This document shows, piece after piece, positions 56,506 through 63,923 of a DNA stretch of 64,000 nt. A model generated the notes under the pieces. That model saw nothing but the letters and a program-made list of their open reading frames with translations. It was not told where the DNA came from and ran no database searches. This DNA comes from Alistipes sp. (GTDB lineage Bacteria; Bacteroidota; Bacteroidia; Bacteroidales; Rikenellaceae), in contig JAFXIS010000075.1 of assembly GCA_017532885.1 (NCBI GenBank), forward strand, positions 67,448-131,447. The letters are read 5' to 3'. The position numbers and the translations under genes were made by a program. Position 1 is the first letter of the stretch. Every line of letters starts with the position of its first letter.

Positions 56506-56792
56506 AAGGGAGTATATCGCACCAAAGATATGCTCACGCAAAACTGCGTATTGCTCAGGATGACGCACGATTCACTCTATCTTTCAAGCATCATCACGCT
56601 ACGAATCAATATATTCTCTCCACTCACACCCACCCCACCACCACACAGCACCCAAAATTTGCCATTCGACCCAAAAGAGCGTAGCAACATAGTATATATC
56701 AAATGTTTTGATTATATTTGCTTACCGTAATTTAGATTTAACCATAATTTGATTTTACAAGTAAAAAATATAAACCAATAAATTATTAACCG
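56506..56792. other. Intergenic region upstream of malQ
   Basis: No convincing gene. It holds a stretch ATTGCTCAGGATGACG (near 56549) that resembles ATTGCTCAGAATGACG near 61042, a possible dispersed repeat. A C-rich stretch follows (56630-56645). A promoter -7 box TATATTTG at 56713-56720 serves malQ, with no clear -33. Confidence 0.5.
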
Positions 56793-59255
56793 ATGAAAGT
56801 GACTTTTCATATTGAGTATTTTGCCGGCGACGATGAGCAGATGTACATCGTCTTTGGTAATGCAGGCTCATATGCCATGGCGCGTGGTGCTTATGGCGAG
56901 TGGACACTCCAGGCCGATATCGAGGCAGGGGCAGTCTACCACTACGAGTTGCGCGGCATAGATGGTTCATTGCGTCGCAGCGAGGAGCAGGGCCCTCACA
57001 CGGTCATAGCCGTAGAGGGTAGCGCGATATTCGATTGCTGGCATGATGTTCCTGCGGACAAACCATTCTACTCATCATTCTTCACCGAGGGTGTATTTCG
57101 CCGCGTAAAGCGAGCAAAAGCTAAGAGCGTAAAGAGTGGAATTGTATTGCAAGTGGAGGCTCCCACTGTCGCTACCGACGAGGTTCTGGCAATTTTAGGA
57201 GCACACAAATCACTCGGCGAGTGGAATCCCGAAAAGGCTATCGTAATGAACGATGCCGAGGCTCCCGTTTGGAGTGCATACTTGCAGGCAAGCGCAGCAG
57301 GCTCGGAGTATAAATTTGTTGTTTTAGACGCGGCAACTCACGCGCTGAAATGTTTCGAGGAGGGCGCTAATCGCTATATTCCCCACTCTGGTGCGAAGCT
57401 TACGGTTATTCGCGACTTACGCCTCAGGGACGGCCGTCGTCGCTGGAAGGGTGCCGGCGTTGCCATTCCCGTATTCTCGTTGCGCAGCGAGGGCGATTGG
57501 GGTTGCGGAGAGTTCTTAGACCTCAAGAAGATGGCTGATTGGGCTTCAGCCGCAGGCATGTCTGTAATTCAGCTTCTGCCCGTCAATGATACCAACTCAA
57601 CAGGCACTTGGAAGGACTCTTATCCTTATAACGCAGTATCTTCGTTCGCTCTGCACCTACTTTACATCAATCCCGCAGCAGTTGTGGAGGCTTGTGTAAA
57701 GGTGGCAGATGCTACAACAAAGCGCAAGTTGCGCTCTACACTTAAGAAGTATGCTGCCGAGGGTGCTGAACTCAACAAATTGGAAGTGGTAGATTACGAG
57801 GCTGTGATGCACCTTAAGACCGAGTTCCTGCATGAGGTTTACGCCATGTGCGGAGCTGAGGTTTTGGCAACCAAGGAGTATAAAACATTCTACAAGGAGA
57901 GCGAGGATTGGCTCTTGCCTTATATGGTATTCTGCGTGCAGCGCGACAAGTATCACACATGCCGTTTCTCGGAGTGGAAGGAGCTATCGACCTTCGACAA
58001 GAAGAAGGTTGCAGCCTACGCCAAGAAAAATGCCGACAAGGTGGGATTCTACGGATTTGTACAGTATCTTTTGGATGCGCAGCTCTGCGATGTACAGAGC
58101 TACCTGCACTCTAAGGGCGTAGCATTGAAGGGTGATATACCCATCGGCGTATCGCCAATCAGCGTAGATGTATGGTGCGCACCCGAACTCTATAACACGA
58201 CAATGTCGGCGGGTGCTCCACCCGATGCCTTTGCCGAGGATGGTCAGAATTGGGGTTTCCCAACCTACAATTGGGATAAGATGGCAGAGGATGGCTACGC
58301 TTGGTGGTGTTCACGCCTTGGCAAGATGGCCCGTTACTTCGACGCCTACCGCATTGACCACATTTTAGGATTCTTCCGCATCTGGGAGGTACCTTTGGAT
58401 GCTGTGAGCGCTATTTTGGGACACTTCAACCCCTCGAAGCCCTACACCGCCGAGGAGATTTACTCGTTCAATCCGGGCTGGGGATTCAATATCGAGGAGC
58501 ATGTGTCGCGTGATATGTCATCGGCAAATGCACTCTTCTTGGAGTATCCTTACGAGCCGGGCCGTTACTTCCCCCGAATCGAGGGTTACAAGACCGAGCA
58601 TTTCCAGTGGCTCAGCGACCAGGCAAAGGATGCCTTTATGCGTATTCATGACGACTTCTACTATCGTCGCCACAACGACTTCTGGCGCGACTGTGCCATG
58701 AAGCGTCTGCCGGCACTTATGGCTTCGTCGTCAATGCTCACCTGCGGCGAGGATTTAGGTATGATTCCCGCATGTGTACCCGATGTAATGTCGTCACAGC
58801 GCATCCTCTCGTTGGAAATTCAGCGTATGCCGAAGGATACAGGCGTAGATTTCGCCTACACTTGGGACTACCCCTACCTCTCGGTGGCAGCAACCTCGAC
58901 TCACGATATGGCAACGATTCGCGGCTGGTGGCGTGAGGACGGAGAGTTGCGTCAGCGCTATTGGAACAACATCTTAGGCTTTGGCGGCGGTGCCGAGTGG
59001 GAGATGTCGGGTTATGTGGCACGCCGAATTTTGGAGATGCACATGACCTCAGGCTCTATGTTGGCAATTTTGCCATTACAGGATTGGCTCGCTATTGACG
59101 AGGGCTTGCGTCGCGCAGACCCCGATGCCGAGCGTATTAATGTTCCGGCAAACCCCAACCACTATTGGCGCTACCGCATGCACCTCACTCTCGAGGCATT
59201 GAAAGATGCCGAGGGCTTCAACCTCAATGTCAAGTCGCTTGTCGATATGCGATAA
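56793..59255 (+). CDS. malQ: 4-alpha-glucanotransferase (GH77) with N-terminal CBM20 modules
   Basis: This DPE2-like enzyme moves alpha-1,4-glucan segments between chains in maltodextrin and glycogen metabolism. The 820-residue cytoplasmic protein has two N-terminal starch-binding-like modules (about 1-80 and 110-210; LGAHKSLGEWNPEKA). The GH77 barrel begins at VFSLRSEGDWGCGEF. Catalytic residues are visible: nucleophile Asp in AYRIDHILGF, acid/base Glu in TCGEDLGMIP and the transition-state Asp in STHDMATIRG. No other glycogen genes are in the window. A hairpin terminator follows. Confidence 0.95.
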   Translation: MKVTFHIEYFAGDDEQMYIVFGNAGSYAMARGAYGEWTLQADIEAGAVYHYELRGIDGSLRRSEEQGPHTVIAVEGSAIFDCWHDVPADKPFYSSFFTEGVFRRVKRAKAKSVKSGIVLQVEAPTVATDEVLAILGAHKSLGEWNPEKAIVMNDAEAPVWSAYLQASAAGSEYKFVVLDAATHALKCFEEGANRYIPHSGAKLTVIRDLRLRDGRRRWKGAGVAIPVFSLRSEGDWGCGEFLDLKKMADWASAAGMSVIQLLPVNDTNSTGTWKDSYPYNAVSSFALHLLYINPAAVVEACVKVADATTKRKLRSTLKKYAAEGAELNKLEVVDYEAVMHLKTEFLHEVYAMCGAEVLATKEYKTFYKESEDWLLPYMVFCVQRDKYHTCRFSEWKELSTFDKKKVAAYAKKNADKVGFYGFVQYLLDAQLCDVQSYLHSKGVALKGDIPIGVSPISVDVWCAPELYNTTMSAGAPPDAFAEDGQNWGFPTYNWDKMAEDGYAWWCSRLGKMARYFDAYRIDHILGFFRIWEVPLDAVSAILGHFNPSKPYTAEEIYSFNPGWGFNIEEHVSRDMSSANALFLEYPYEPGRYFPRIEGYKTEHFQWLSDQAKDAFMRIHDDFYYRRHNDFWRDCAMKRLPALMASSSMLTCGEDLGMIPACVPDVMSSQRILSLEIQRMPKDTGVDFAYTWDYPYLSVAATSTHDMATIRGWWREDGELRQRYWNNILGFGGGAEWEMSGYVARRILEMHMTSGSMLAILPLQDWLAIDEGLRRADPDAERINVPANPNHYWRYRMHLTLEALKDAEGFNLNVKSLVDMR

Positions 59256-59274
59256 AGCACTGATAAATAAATGC

Positions 59275-59316
59275 AAAAGAGGCTGTGCTGCAAGTCATAT
59301 TGCGACAGCCTCTTTT
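59275..59316 (+). terminator. Intrinsic terminator after malQ
   Basis: A 12-bp perfect stem (59275-59286 with 59305-59316) with A4 and T4 at its ends. Confidence 0.85.
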
Positions 59317-59344
59317 CATATAAGTTGTAAACAAGTTAAATAAA

Positions 59345-59380
59345 ATTGAGGCTACCTCCCGAAAGGATGGTAGCCTCAAT
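59345..59380. terminator. Intrinsic terminator after the ferredoxin gene
   Basis: A 12-bp perfect stem (59345-59356 with 59369-59380). Its loop has TCCCGAAAGGAT, the same 12 bases as in the hairpin at 62711-62742. It sits just past the ferredoxin stop on the minus strand. Confidence 0.8.
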
Positions 59381-59399
59381 CTTTGCTATGGAATATACC

Positions 59400-59567
59400 T
59401 TACTCAGCAGAGATAGCCTCGCTGGGGCATACACCTGCGCAAGTACCGCAGTCGATGCACTTATCAGGGTCAATTACATAGATATCACCAGCAGAGATAG
59501 CCTCTACGGGACATTCGTCGATACAAGTACCGCATGCTACGCATGCATCTGAAATTTTGTAAGCCAT
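59400..59567 (-). CDS. Small 2[4Fe-4S] ferredoxin
   Basis: A 55-residue protein read on the minus strand from the ATG at 59567 to TAA at 59400. It starts MAYKISDACVACGTC and has two full clusters: C9-x2-C12-x2-C15-x3-C19P and C37-x2-C40-x2-C43-x3-C47P. It is a clostridial-type low-potential electron carrier, suited to pyruvate:ferredoxin oxidoreductase or hydrogenase in an anaerobe. The partner is not in the window. It has a complete promoter of its own and a terminator. Confidence 0.97.
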   Translation of the reverse strand: MAYKISDACVACGTCIDECPVEAISAGDIYVIDPDKCIDCGTCAGVCPSEAISAE

Positions 59568-59604
59568 AACTCTATTTTTTAAGTGTTAAATTGTTTGTTT
59601 GTTG

Positions 59605-59635
59605 CAAATATAAACTTTTATTTGATAATATCAAA
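59605..59635 (-). promoter_or_regulatory. Promoter for the ferredoxin gene
   Basis: Minus strand: TTTG at 59632-59635, 19 bases, TATATTTG at 59605-59612, about 38 bases before the start. The -33 box lies inside the last codons of serS. Confidence 0.85.
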
Positions 59636-60889
59636 ACCTGTGTAGGGTACTAATACCTCCGGAATGCGGATTCCCTCCTCGGTTTGGAAGTTCTCCAACA
59701 ATGCTGCCACAATTCGCGGCAAAGCCAAAGAAGAACCATTCAAAGTGTGAGCCAACTGAGTTTTCTTGTTCTCGTCACGATAACGCAACTTCAAACGATT
59801 AGCCTGGAATGACTCGAAGTTAGATACCGACGATACCTCCAACCAACGCTGCTGCGCCTCAGAATATACCTCAAAATCGTAGGTCAAAGCCGAAGTGAAC
59901 GACATGTCGCCGCCGCACAAACGCAAGATACGATAAGGCAAGCCCAACGATGCGACAATCTTCTCGACATGGGCTACCATGCCATCCAAGGCCTCGTAAG
60001 AGTTCTCGGGCAAAGCCAACTGCACAATCTCAACCTTGTCGAACTGGTGCAGACGGTTCAAGCCACGCACATCCTTACCATAAGAGCCCGCCTCACGACG
60101 GAAGCAAGGAGTATAAGCAGTCATCTTAACCGGGAAATCCTTCGCATCGAGAATAACATCGCGGAAGATATTTGTAACGGGGACCTCGGCTGTAGGAACA
60201 AGGTAGAAATTGTCTGCCGTAGCGTGATACATCTGACCCTCCTTGTCGGGCAACTGACCCGTACCAAATCCCGAAGCCTCATTCACCATTACGGGAGGCT
60301 CAACCTCCTGATAACCGGCTGCGGTGTTACAGTCGAGGAAGTAGTTAATCAAAGCGCGCTGCAAACGAGCACCCTGACCCTTATATACGGGGAAACCTGC
60401 ACCCGTAAGTTTTACACCCAAATCAAAGTCGATAATATCGTACTTGCGAGCCAACTCCCAGTGTGGCAGCGGATTCTCGGGGAGTGTGGTGTAGTTCTCA
60501 ACACACTTTACCACAAGATTATCCTCGGCAGTCTTGCCCTCGGGAACAATCTCTGCAGGGAAGTTTGGCAGAAGCACGATTTGCGCCTGCAACTCGTCGC
60601 TCACCGACTGATGCTCTGCCGAAAGCTCCGCCGAGCGAGCCTTCAACTGTGCCACCTGCTGCTTCATCTGCTCAGCCTCGTCGCGCTTGCCCTGTCCCAT
60701 GAGGGCACCAATCTGCTTTGCAGCCTTATTCTGCTCAGCAAGGCAGTTATCCAATTCCGCCTGAACGGCCTTACGCTTATCATCGAGTTCCTCGATTTTT
60801 TCAATTATAGGTGCGGCATCTACGCCCTTCTTTGCAAGGCGTGCAATTGCCAAAGCTTTATCATCTCTGAGTTGCTTAAGTGTCAGCAT
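59618..60889 (-). CDS. serS: Serine--tRNA ligase
   Basis: SerRS charges tRNA-Ser. The 423-residue class II synthetase has the N-terminal coiled-coil tRNA-binding arm (about 25-105; LDDKRKAVQAELDNCLAEQ). Motif 2 is TPCFRREAGSYGKDVRGL and motif 3 is NGSSLALPRIVAALLENFQ. GTGQLPDKEGQMY and VPTAEVPVTN are further family blocks. All core motifs are intact. It is a single gene with its own -7 box; ferredoxin follows with a separate promoter. Confidence 0.98.
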   Translation of the reverse strand: MLTLKQLRDDKALAIARLAKKGVDAAPIIEKIEELDDKRKAVQAELDNCLAEQNKAAKQIGALMGQGKRDEAEQMKQQVAQLKARSAELSAEHQSVSDELQAQIVLLPNFPAEIVPEGKTAEDNLVVKCVENYTTLPENPLPHWELARKYDIIDFDLGVKLTGAGFPVYKGQGARLQRALINYFLDCNTAAGYQEVEPPVMVNEASGFGTGQLPDKEGQMYHATADNFYLVPTAEVPVTNIFRDVILDAKDFPVKMTAYTPCFRREAGSYGKDVRGLNRLHQFDKVEIVQLALPENSYEALDGMVAHVEKIVASLGLPYRILRLCGGDMSFTSALTYDFEVYSEAQQRWLEVSSVSNFESFQANRLKLRYRDENKKTQLAHTLNGSSLALPRIVAALLENFQTEEGIRIPEVLVPYTGFDIIK

Positions 60890-60928
60890 AACTTTAAGTC
60901 TTAAAAGTTAATGATTTTAGTTAATGTG

Positions 60929-60936
60929 CAAATATA
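60929..60936 (-). promoter_or_regulatory. Promoter -7 box for serS
   Basis: Minus strand TATATTTG, 39 bases before the serS start. No -33 TTTG at proper spacing was seen. Confidence 0.5.
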
Positions 60937-61175
60937 CGAAAAATCTCTATTCGTTATCTCTTTCGACGCGTATTTTTTCCTATTCGCCTCATATTGGGGC
61001 GATATGCCCACCTACGAGAGAGAGTAAATATAAAAAAAACAATTGCTCAGAATGACGGCGAACATCTCACTTCTTGCCAAGCAGGAGCAGACTCCGCAAC
61101 CCTTGATGCATACCAAGAGGGGAAATCCCCTCCCTTTGACAAAGGGAGGGGACATAGGGGAGGGAATGTAAATAT
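60937..61175. repeat. Gene-free region with G/C-run palindromic repeats
   Basis: No convincing gene. At 61117-61132 and 61127-61151 two overlapping inverted repeats are made of G-run and C-run arms (CCCCTCCCTTT/AAAGGGAGGGG), followed by another GGGGAGGG run at 61157-61164. Near 61042 is ATTGCTCAGAATGACG, similar to a stretch near 56549. This looks like dispersed intergenic repeat material. Confidence 0.6.
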
Positions 61176-61226
61176 CCCAACAAAGAGATAGAGCAGACTA
61201 TTCGTCTGCTCTATCTCTTTGTTGGG
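61176..61226. repeat. Perfect 23-bp inverted repeat running into tRNA-Gln
   Basis: Arms 61176-61198 and 61204-61226 are perfectly complementary around the 5-base loop TATTC. The right arm includes the last bases of the tRNA-Gln gene (61222-61226). On the minus strand it would form just past and into the tRNA 3' end. It may be the tRNA terminator, but no T-tract follows. Confidence 0.9.
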
Positions 61227-61292
61227 CTACCAGGATTCGAACCTGGAATGACAGGACCAGAATCTGTAGTGTTACCATTACACCATAGCCCA
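61222..61292 (-). tRNA. tRNA-Gln(CUG)
   Basis: A 71-base tRNA with acceptor stem TGGGCTA/TAGCCCA and discriminator A; CCA is not encoded. The D-arm is GTGT-AATGGTA-ACAC and the T-arm CCAGG-TTCGAAT-CCTGG. The anticodon arm ACAGA-TTCTGGT-CCTGT gives anticodon CTG. The closing pair of the anticodon stem is A-C, a mismatch. The promoter lies directly upstream. Confidence 0.93.
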
Positions 61293-61319
61293 ATCAGTAT
61301 GTTGTCGTTTTTGACACCG

Positions 61320-61350
61320 CAAAAGTAGAACATTATTTTATATTTGCAAA
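61320..61350 (-). promoter_or_regulatory. Promoter for tRNA-Gln
   Basis: Minus strand: TTTG at 61347-61350, 19 bases, TACTTTTG at 61320-61327, about 28 bases before the tRNA. Confidence 0.8.
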
Positions 61351-61370
61351 GAATTTTTCAAAAAAAATTA

Positions 61371-61378
61371 TATCTTTG
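61371..61378 (+). promoter_or_regulatory. Promoter -7 box for the nucleoside MFS permease
   Basis: TATCTTTG, 49 bases before the start. The nearest TTTG (61343-61346) is 24 bases upstream, longer than ideal. Confidence 0.5.
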
Positions 61379-61427
61379 CTCATACTTTCGTGACTTTTGA
61401 ACTTAAAACATATTAAAATTTGAACTT

Positions 61428-62690
61428 ATGAGCAACATTAAACTAAGATTAACGGCTATGAACTTCCTGCAATTTGCTGTATGGGGTTCATACCTGACAT
61501 CTATGGGAACCTACCTATTTTCAATAGGGTTGGCGGAGAATATCGGACTTTTCTACGCCATGCAGGGTATCGTGTCGTTATTTATGCCGGCACTTATAGG
61601 TATCGTTGCCGACCGTTGGATTCAGGCGCAGAAACTCTTGGGTATATGCCACCTTCTCGCTGCCGCTTTCATGGTCGCTACGGGTTACTACGCGCTGAAT
61701 GCTGCCGAGGTGGAGTTTGCTCCACTCTTTACGCTCTATGCTTGCAGTGTAGCATTCTATATGCCTACACTCGGACTAAGCAACTCGGTAGCATATTCGG
61801 GCCTCACAAAGGCAGGCTTGGATACCGTTAAGCACTTCCCGCCCATTCGCGTTTGGGGTACCGTGGGATTTATCTGCGCTATGTGGTGCTGCGACTTGGC
61901 AGGTTTTCAGGCTTCGGCTTGGCAATTCTTGCAGAGTGCTGCTATCGGCACTGTTTTAGGTCTTTACGCCTTCACAATGCCCGAGTGCCCGACAAACAAG
62001 GGCGGCGAGAAGAAATCGTTTGCCGAGGCTTTGGGCCTCAACGCCTTTGCGCTGTTTAAGCAAAAGAAGATGGCTCTGTTCTTCATCTTCTCTATCCTGC
62101 TGGGTGTATCGTTGCAGATTACAAACGGCTTTGCAAATCCCTTTATCTCGGATTTCGGTCAGGTGGCGCAATATGCCGACACATTTGGTGTGCAGCACGC
62201 TAATATCTTGATTTCACTCTCGCAGGTTTCTGAGACCCTTTGCATCCTGCTTATCCCCTTCTGTTTGCAGCGCTTCGGCATCAAGAAAGTTATGCTCATG
62301 GCGATGTTCGCATGGGTTTTGCGCTTCGGATTATTCGGATTGGGTAACCCCGGAGGTGGCGTGTGGATGTTCCTTTTGTCGATGATTGTTTATGGTGTAG
62401 CGTTCGATTTCTTCAATGTTTCGGGCTCGCTGTTCGTTGATAAGGAGACCGACGACAAGATTCGCTCTTCGGCACAGGGACTCTTCATTATGATGACAAA
62501 TGGTATTGGTGCTACGGTTGGAACGCTCTGCGCACAGCAGGTTATCAACCACTTCGTAGGCGACACTACGGGTGTAGCCCGCATGGAGGGCTGGTCGCAG
62601 TCATGGATGATTTTTGCCGCTTATGCACTCATTGTTGCCATTCTCTTTGCTATCGTGTTTAAGTATAAGCATGAGCCCGAGAAGGCGTAG
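61428..62690 (+). CDS. Nucleoside permease, MFS NupG type
   Basis: NupG-type carriers import nucleosides with protons. The 420-residue, 12-helix protein begins MSNIKLRLTAMNFLQFAVWG, with SLTSMG-like family features (GSYLTSMGTYLFSIG). It also has PALIGIVADRWIQAQKLLG and FPPIRVWGTVGFI, the conserved loop after helix 4. The C-terminal half has the DFFNVSGSLFVDKE block typical of the family. It fits with deoD as a salvage route. It ends at a terminator shared with namZ. Confidence 0.93.
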   Translation: MSNIKLRLTAMNFLQFAVWGSYLTSMGTYLFSIGLAENIGLFYAMQGIVSLFMPALIGIVADRWIQAQKLLGICHLLAAAFMVATGYYALNAAEVEFAPLFTLYACSVAFYMPTLGLSNSVAYSGLTKAGLDTVKHFPPIRVWGTVGFICAMWCCDLAGFQASAWQFLQSAAIGTVLGLYAFTMPECPTNKGGEKKSFAEALGLNAFALFKQKKMALFFIFSILLGVSLQITNGFANPFISDFGQVAQYADTFGVQHANILISLSQVSETLCILLIPFCLQRFGIKKVMLMAMFAWVLRFGLFGLGNPGGGVWMFLLSMIVYGVAFDFFNVSGSLFVDKETDDKIRSSAQGLFIMMTNGIGATVGTLCAQQVINHFVGDTTGVARMEGWSQSWMIFAAYALIVAILFAIVFKYKHEPEKA

Positions 62691-62710
62691 CAAATGCAAC
62701 TGATTAACAT

Positions 62711-62742
62711 AAAGGCTGCAATCCCGAAAGGATGCAGCCTTT
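62711..62742. terminator. Bidirectional intrinsic terminator
   Basis: A 10-bp stem (62711-62720 with 62733-62742) with loop ATCCCGAAAGGA, between convergent genes. The loop matches that at 59357-59368. Confidence 0.85.
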
Positions 62743-62744
62743 CT

Positions 62745-63923
62745 TTATTCATATAAAAGGTATCGTCGTCGCAGAGCCTTGAACTCCTCCAAGTCGGTTT
62801 GCCATACGGCGCGTATCTCGTCGGCGGAGTGTCCCGCAATAATCATCTTGCGCACATAATCCACGCCCACGAGCAACTCGAACATCCGAGTAAAAAATCG
62901 CTCACCTACCCCACTGCGGGCATTCAAATTACGATAGGCATCGATAACATATTCCAGATTAAACCCTTCGGCGATAATCTGCTCATCGTCTTTCAAGCGC
63001 AAATCTACACCATAGCATAACTTATCCTTTAGCGGCGGATTCTTTGCTCCTGCCATCGAGCGAGGCGTAAACGAGAACTCCGAGCCGGCGTAGTCGGGAT
63101 GACCATAAACCTCGAACGGGAACTCCGTACCGCGCCCCAACGAGCAGATTGTACCCTCGAAAAGGCAGGTCGAGGGATAGAGATAAATGGCGTGTTGTGT
63201 CCTTAGATTGGGCGATGGCGCAACGGGCAGCGTGTAACGACTTTGATGCGTATAGTTTTCGCACTTAACCACTTGCAGTTCACACTCCTTGCTCCAGCCC
63301 TCGCCACGCGCCATAATGGCAATTTCACCCATCGTAAGGCCGTGTACTACAGGAATTGGCAACGCTCCGACACCCGATTTATGTTTCATGTCGAGTAGCG
63401 GACCATCGACATACATTCCATTGGGATTTGGTCTATCCAAAACAATGACTCTACATCCAAAATCGGCACACGCATCCATCATGCGGAGCATGGTTATATA
63501 ATAGGTATAGAATCGCAATCCGACATCCTGCATATCGACCACAAGCAGATCAAAGGCCTGCATAACCTTGTCGGCGGGGCGTTGCGTACGACCATCATAG
63601 AGCGACCAGATGGGGATACCCGTCTTTTCATCGACCGAATTTGCTACATGCTCACCCGCATCGGCACCGCCACGAAAGCCATGCTCGGGAGCAAATATTC
63701 CTACAACATTTACGCCCTGCGCCACGAGCGTATCGACAAGGTGCGTATCGCCAACCATAGCAGTGTGGTTTGCCAAAACGGCAACACGCTGATTGGCAAG
63801 ATTTGGCACATACTCCGCCATTCGCTCAGCCCCAACCTTAATCGGCAGAGCAGCATCACCCTGCGCCTGCGATTGACACGCCAAGAGTAAGATGAAAGAT
63901 AGGTATATGAGTAGATTTTTCAT
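62745..63923 (-). CDS. namZ: Exo-beta-N-acetylmuramidase NamZ-like (DUF1343)
   Basis: NamZ-type (GH171) enzymes release N-acetylmuramic acid from the non-reducing end of peptidoglycan fragments. The 392-residue protein has a lipoprotein signal (MKNLLIYLSFILLLAC), so it acts in the envelope. Family blocks: VAVLANHTAMVG, FAPEHGFRG with the likely catalytic Glu, LLVVDMQDVGLRFYTY, VLDRPNPNG, and LSLGRGTEFPFEVYG-like CSLGRGTEFPFEVYG. I start at the ATG at 63923 for the signal peptide; 14 upstream codons are open. Released MurNAc could enter the same pool as the nagB pathway, though the linking enzymes are not here. Confidence 0.92.
   Translation of the reverse strand: MKNLLIYLSFILLLACQSQAQGDAALPIKVGAERMAEYVPNLANQRVAVLANHTAMVGDTHLVDTLVAQGVNVVGIFAPEHGFRGGADAGEHVANSVDEKTGIPIWSLYDGRTQRPADKVMQAFDLLVVDMQDVGLRFYTYYITMLRMMDACADFGCRVIVLDRPNPNGMYVDGPLLDMKHKSGVGALPIPVVHGLTMGEIAIMARGEGWSKECELQVVKCENYTHQSRYTLPVAPSPNLRTQHAIYLYPSTCLFEGTICSLGRGTEFPFEVYGHPDYAGSEFSFTPRSMAGAKNPPLKDKLCYGVDLRLKDDEQIIAEGFNLEYVIDAYRNLNARSGVGERFFTRMFELLVGVDYVRKMIIAGHSADEIRAVWQTDLEEFKALRRRYLLYE

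Noticed and set aside
56419..56730. Possible gene of about 100 residues between deoD and malQ
   Set aside because: It covers the deoD terminator and the malQ promoter, with no protein-like features.
59969..60904. Open frame of 311 codons antisense to serS
   Set aside because: serS motifs are intact on the other strand; the antisense protein is Leu/Arg-rich and unrecognisable.
60994..61191. Possible 65-residue gene in the serS to tRNA-Gln gap
   Set aside because: It spans palindromic repeats and has low-complexity composition.
61176..61292. Phage or integrative-element attachment site at tRNA-Gln
   Set aside because: No integrase and no distant copy of the tRNA end in the window; only the local inverted repeat is seen.
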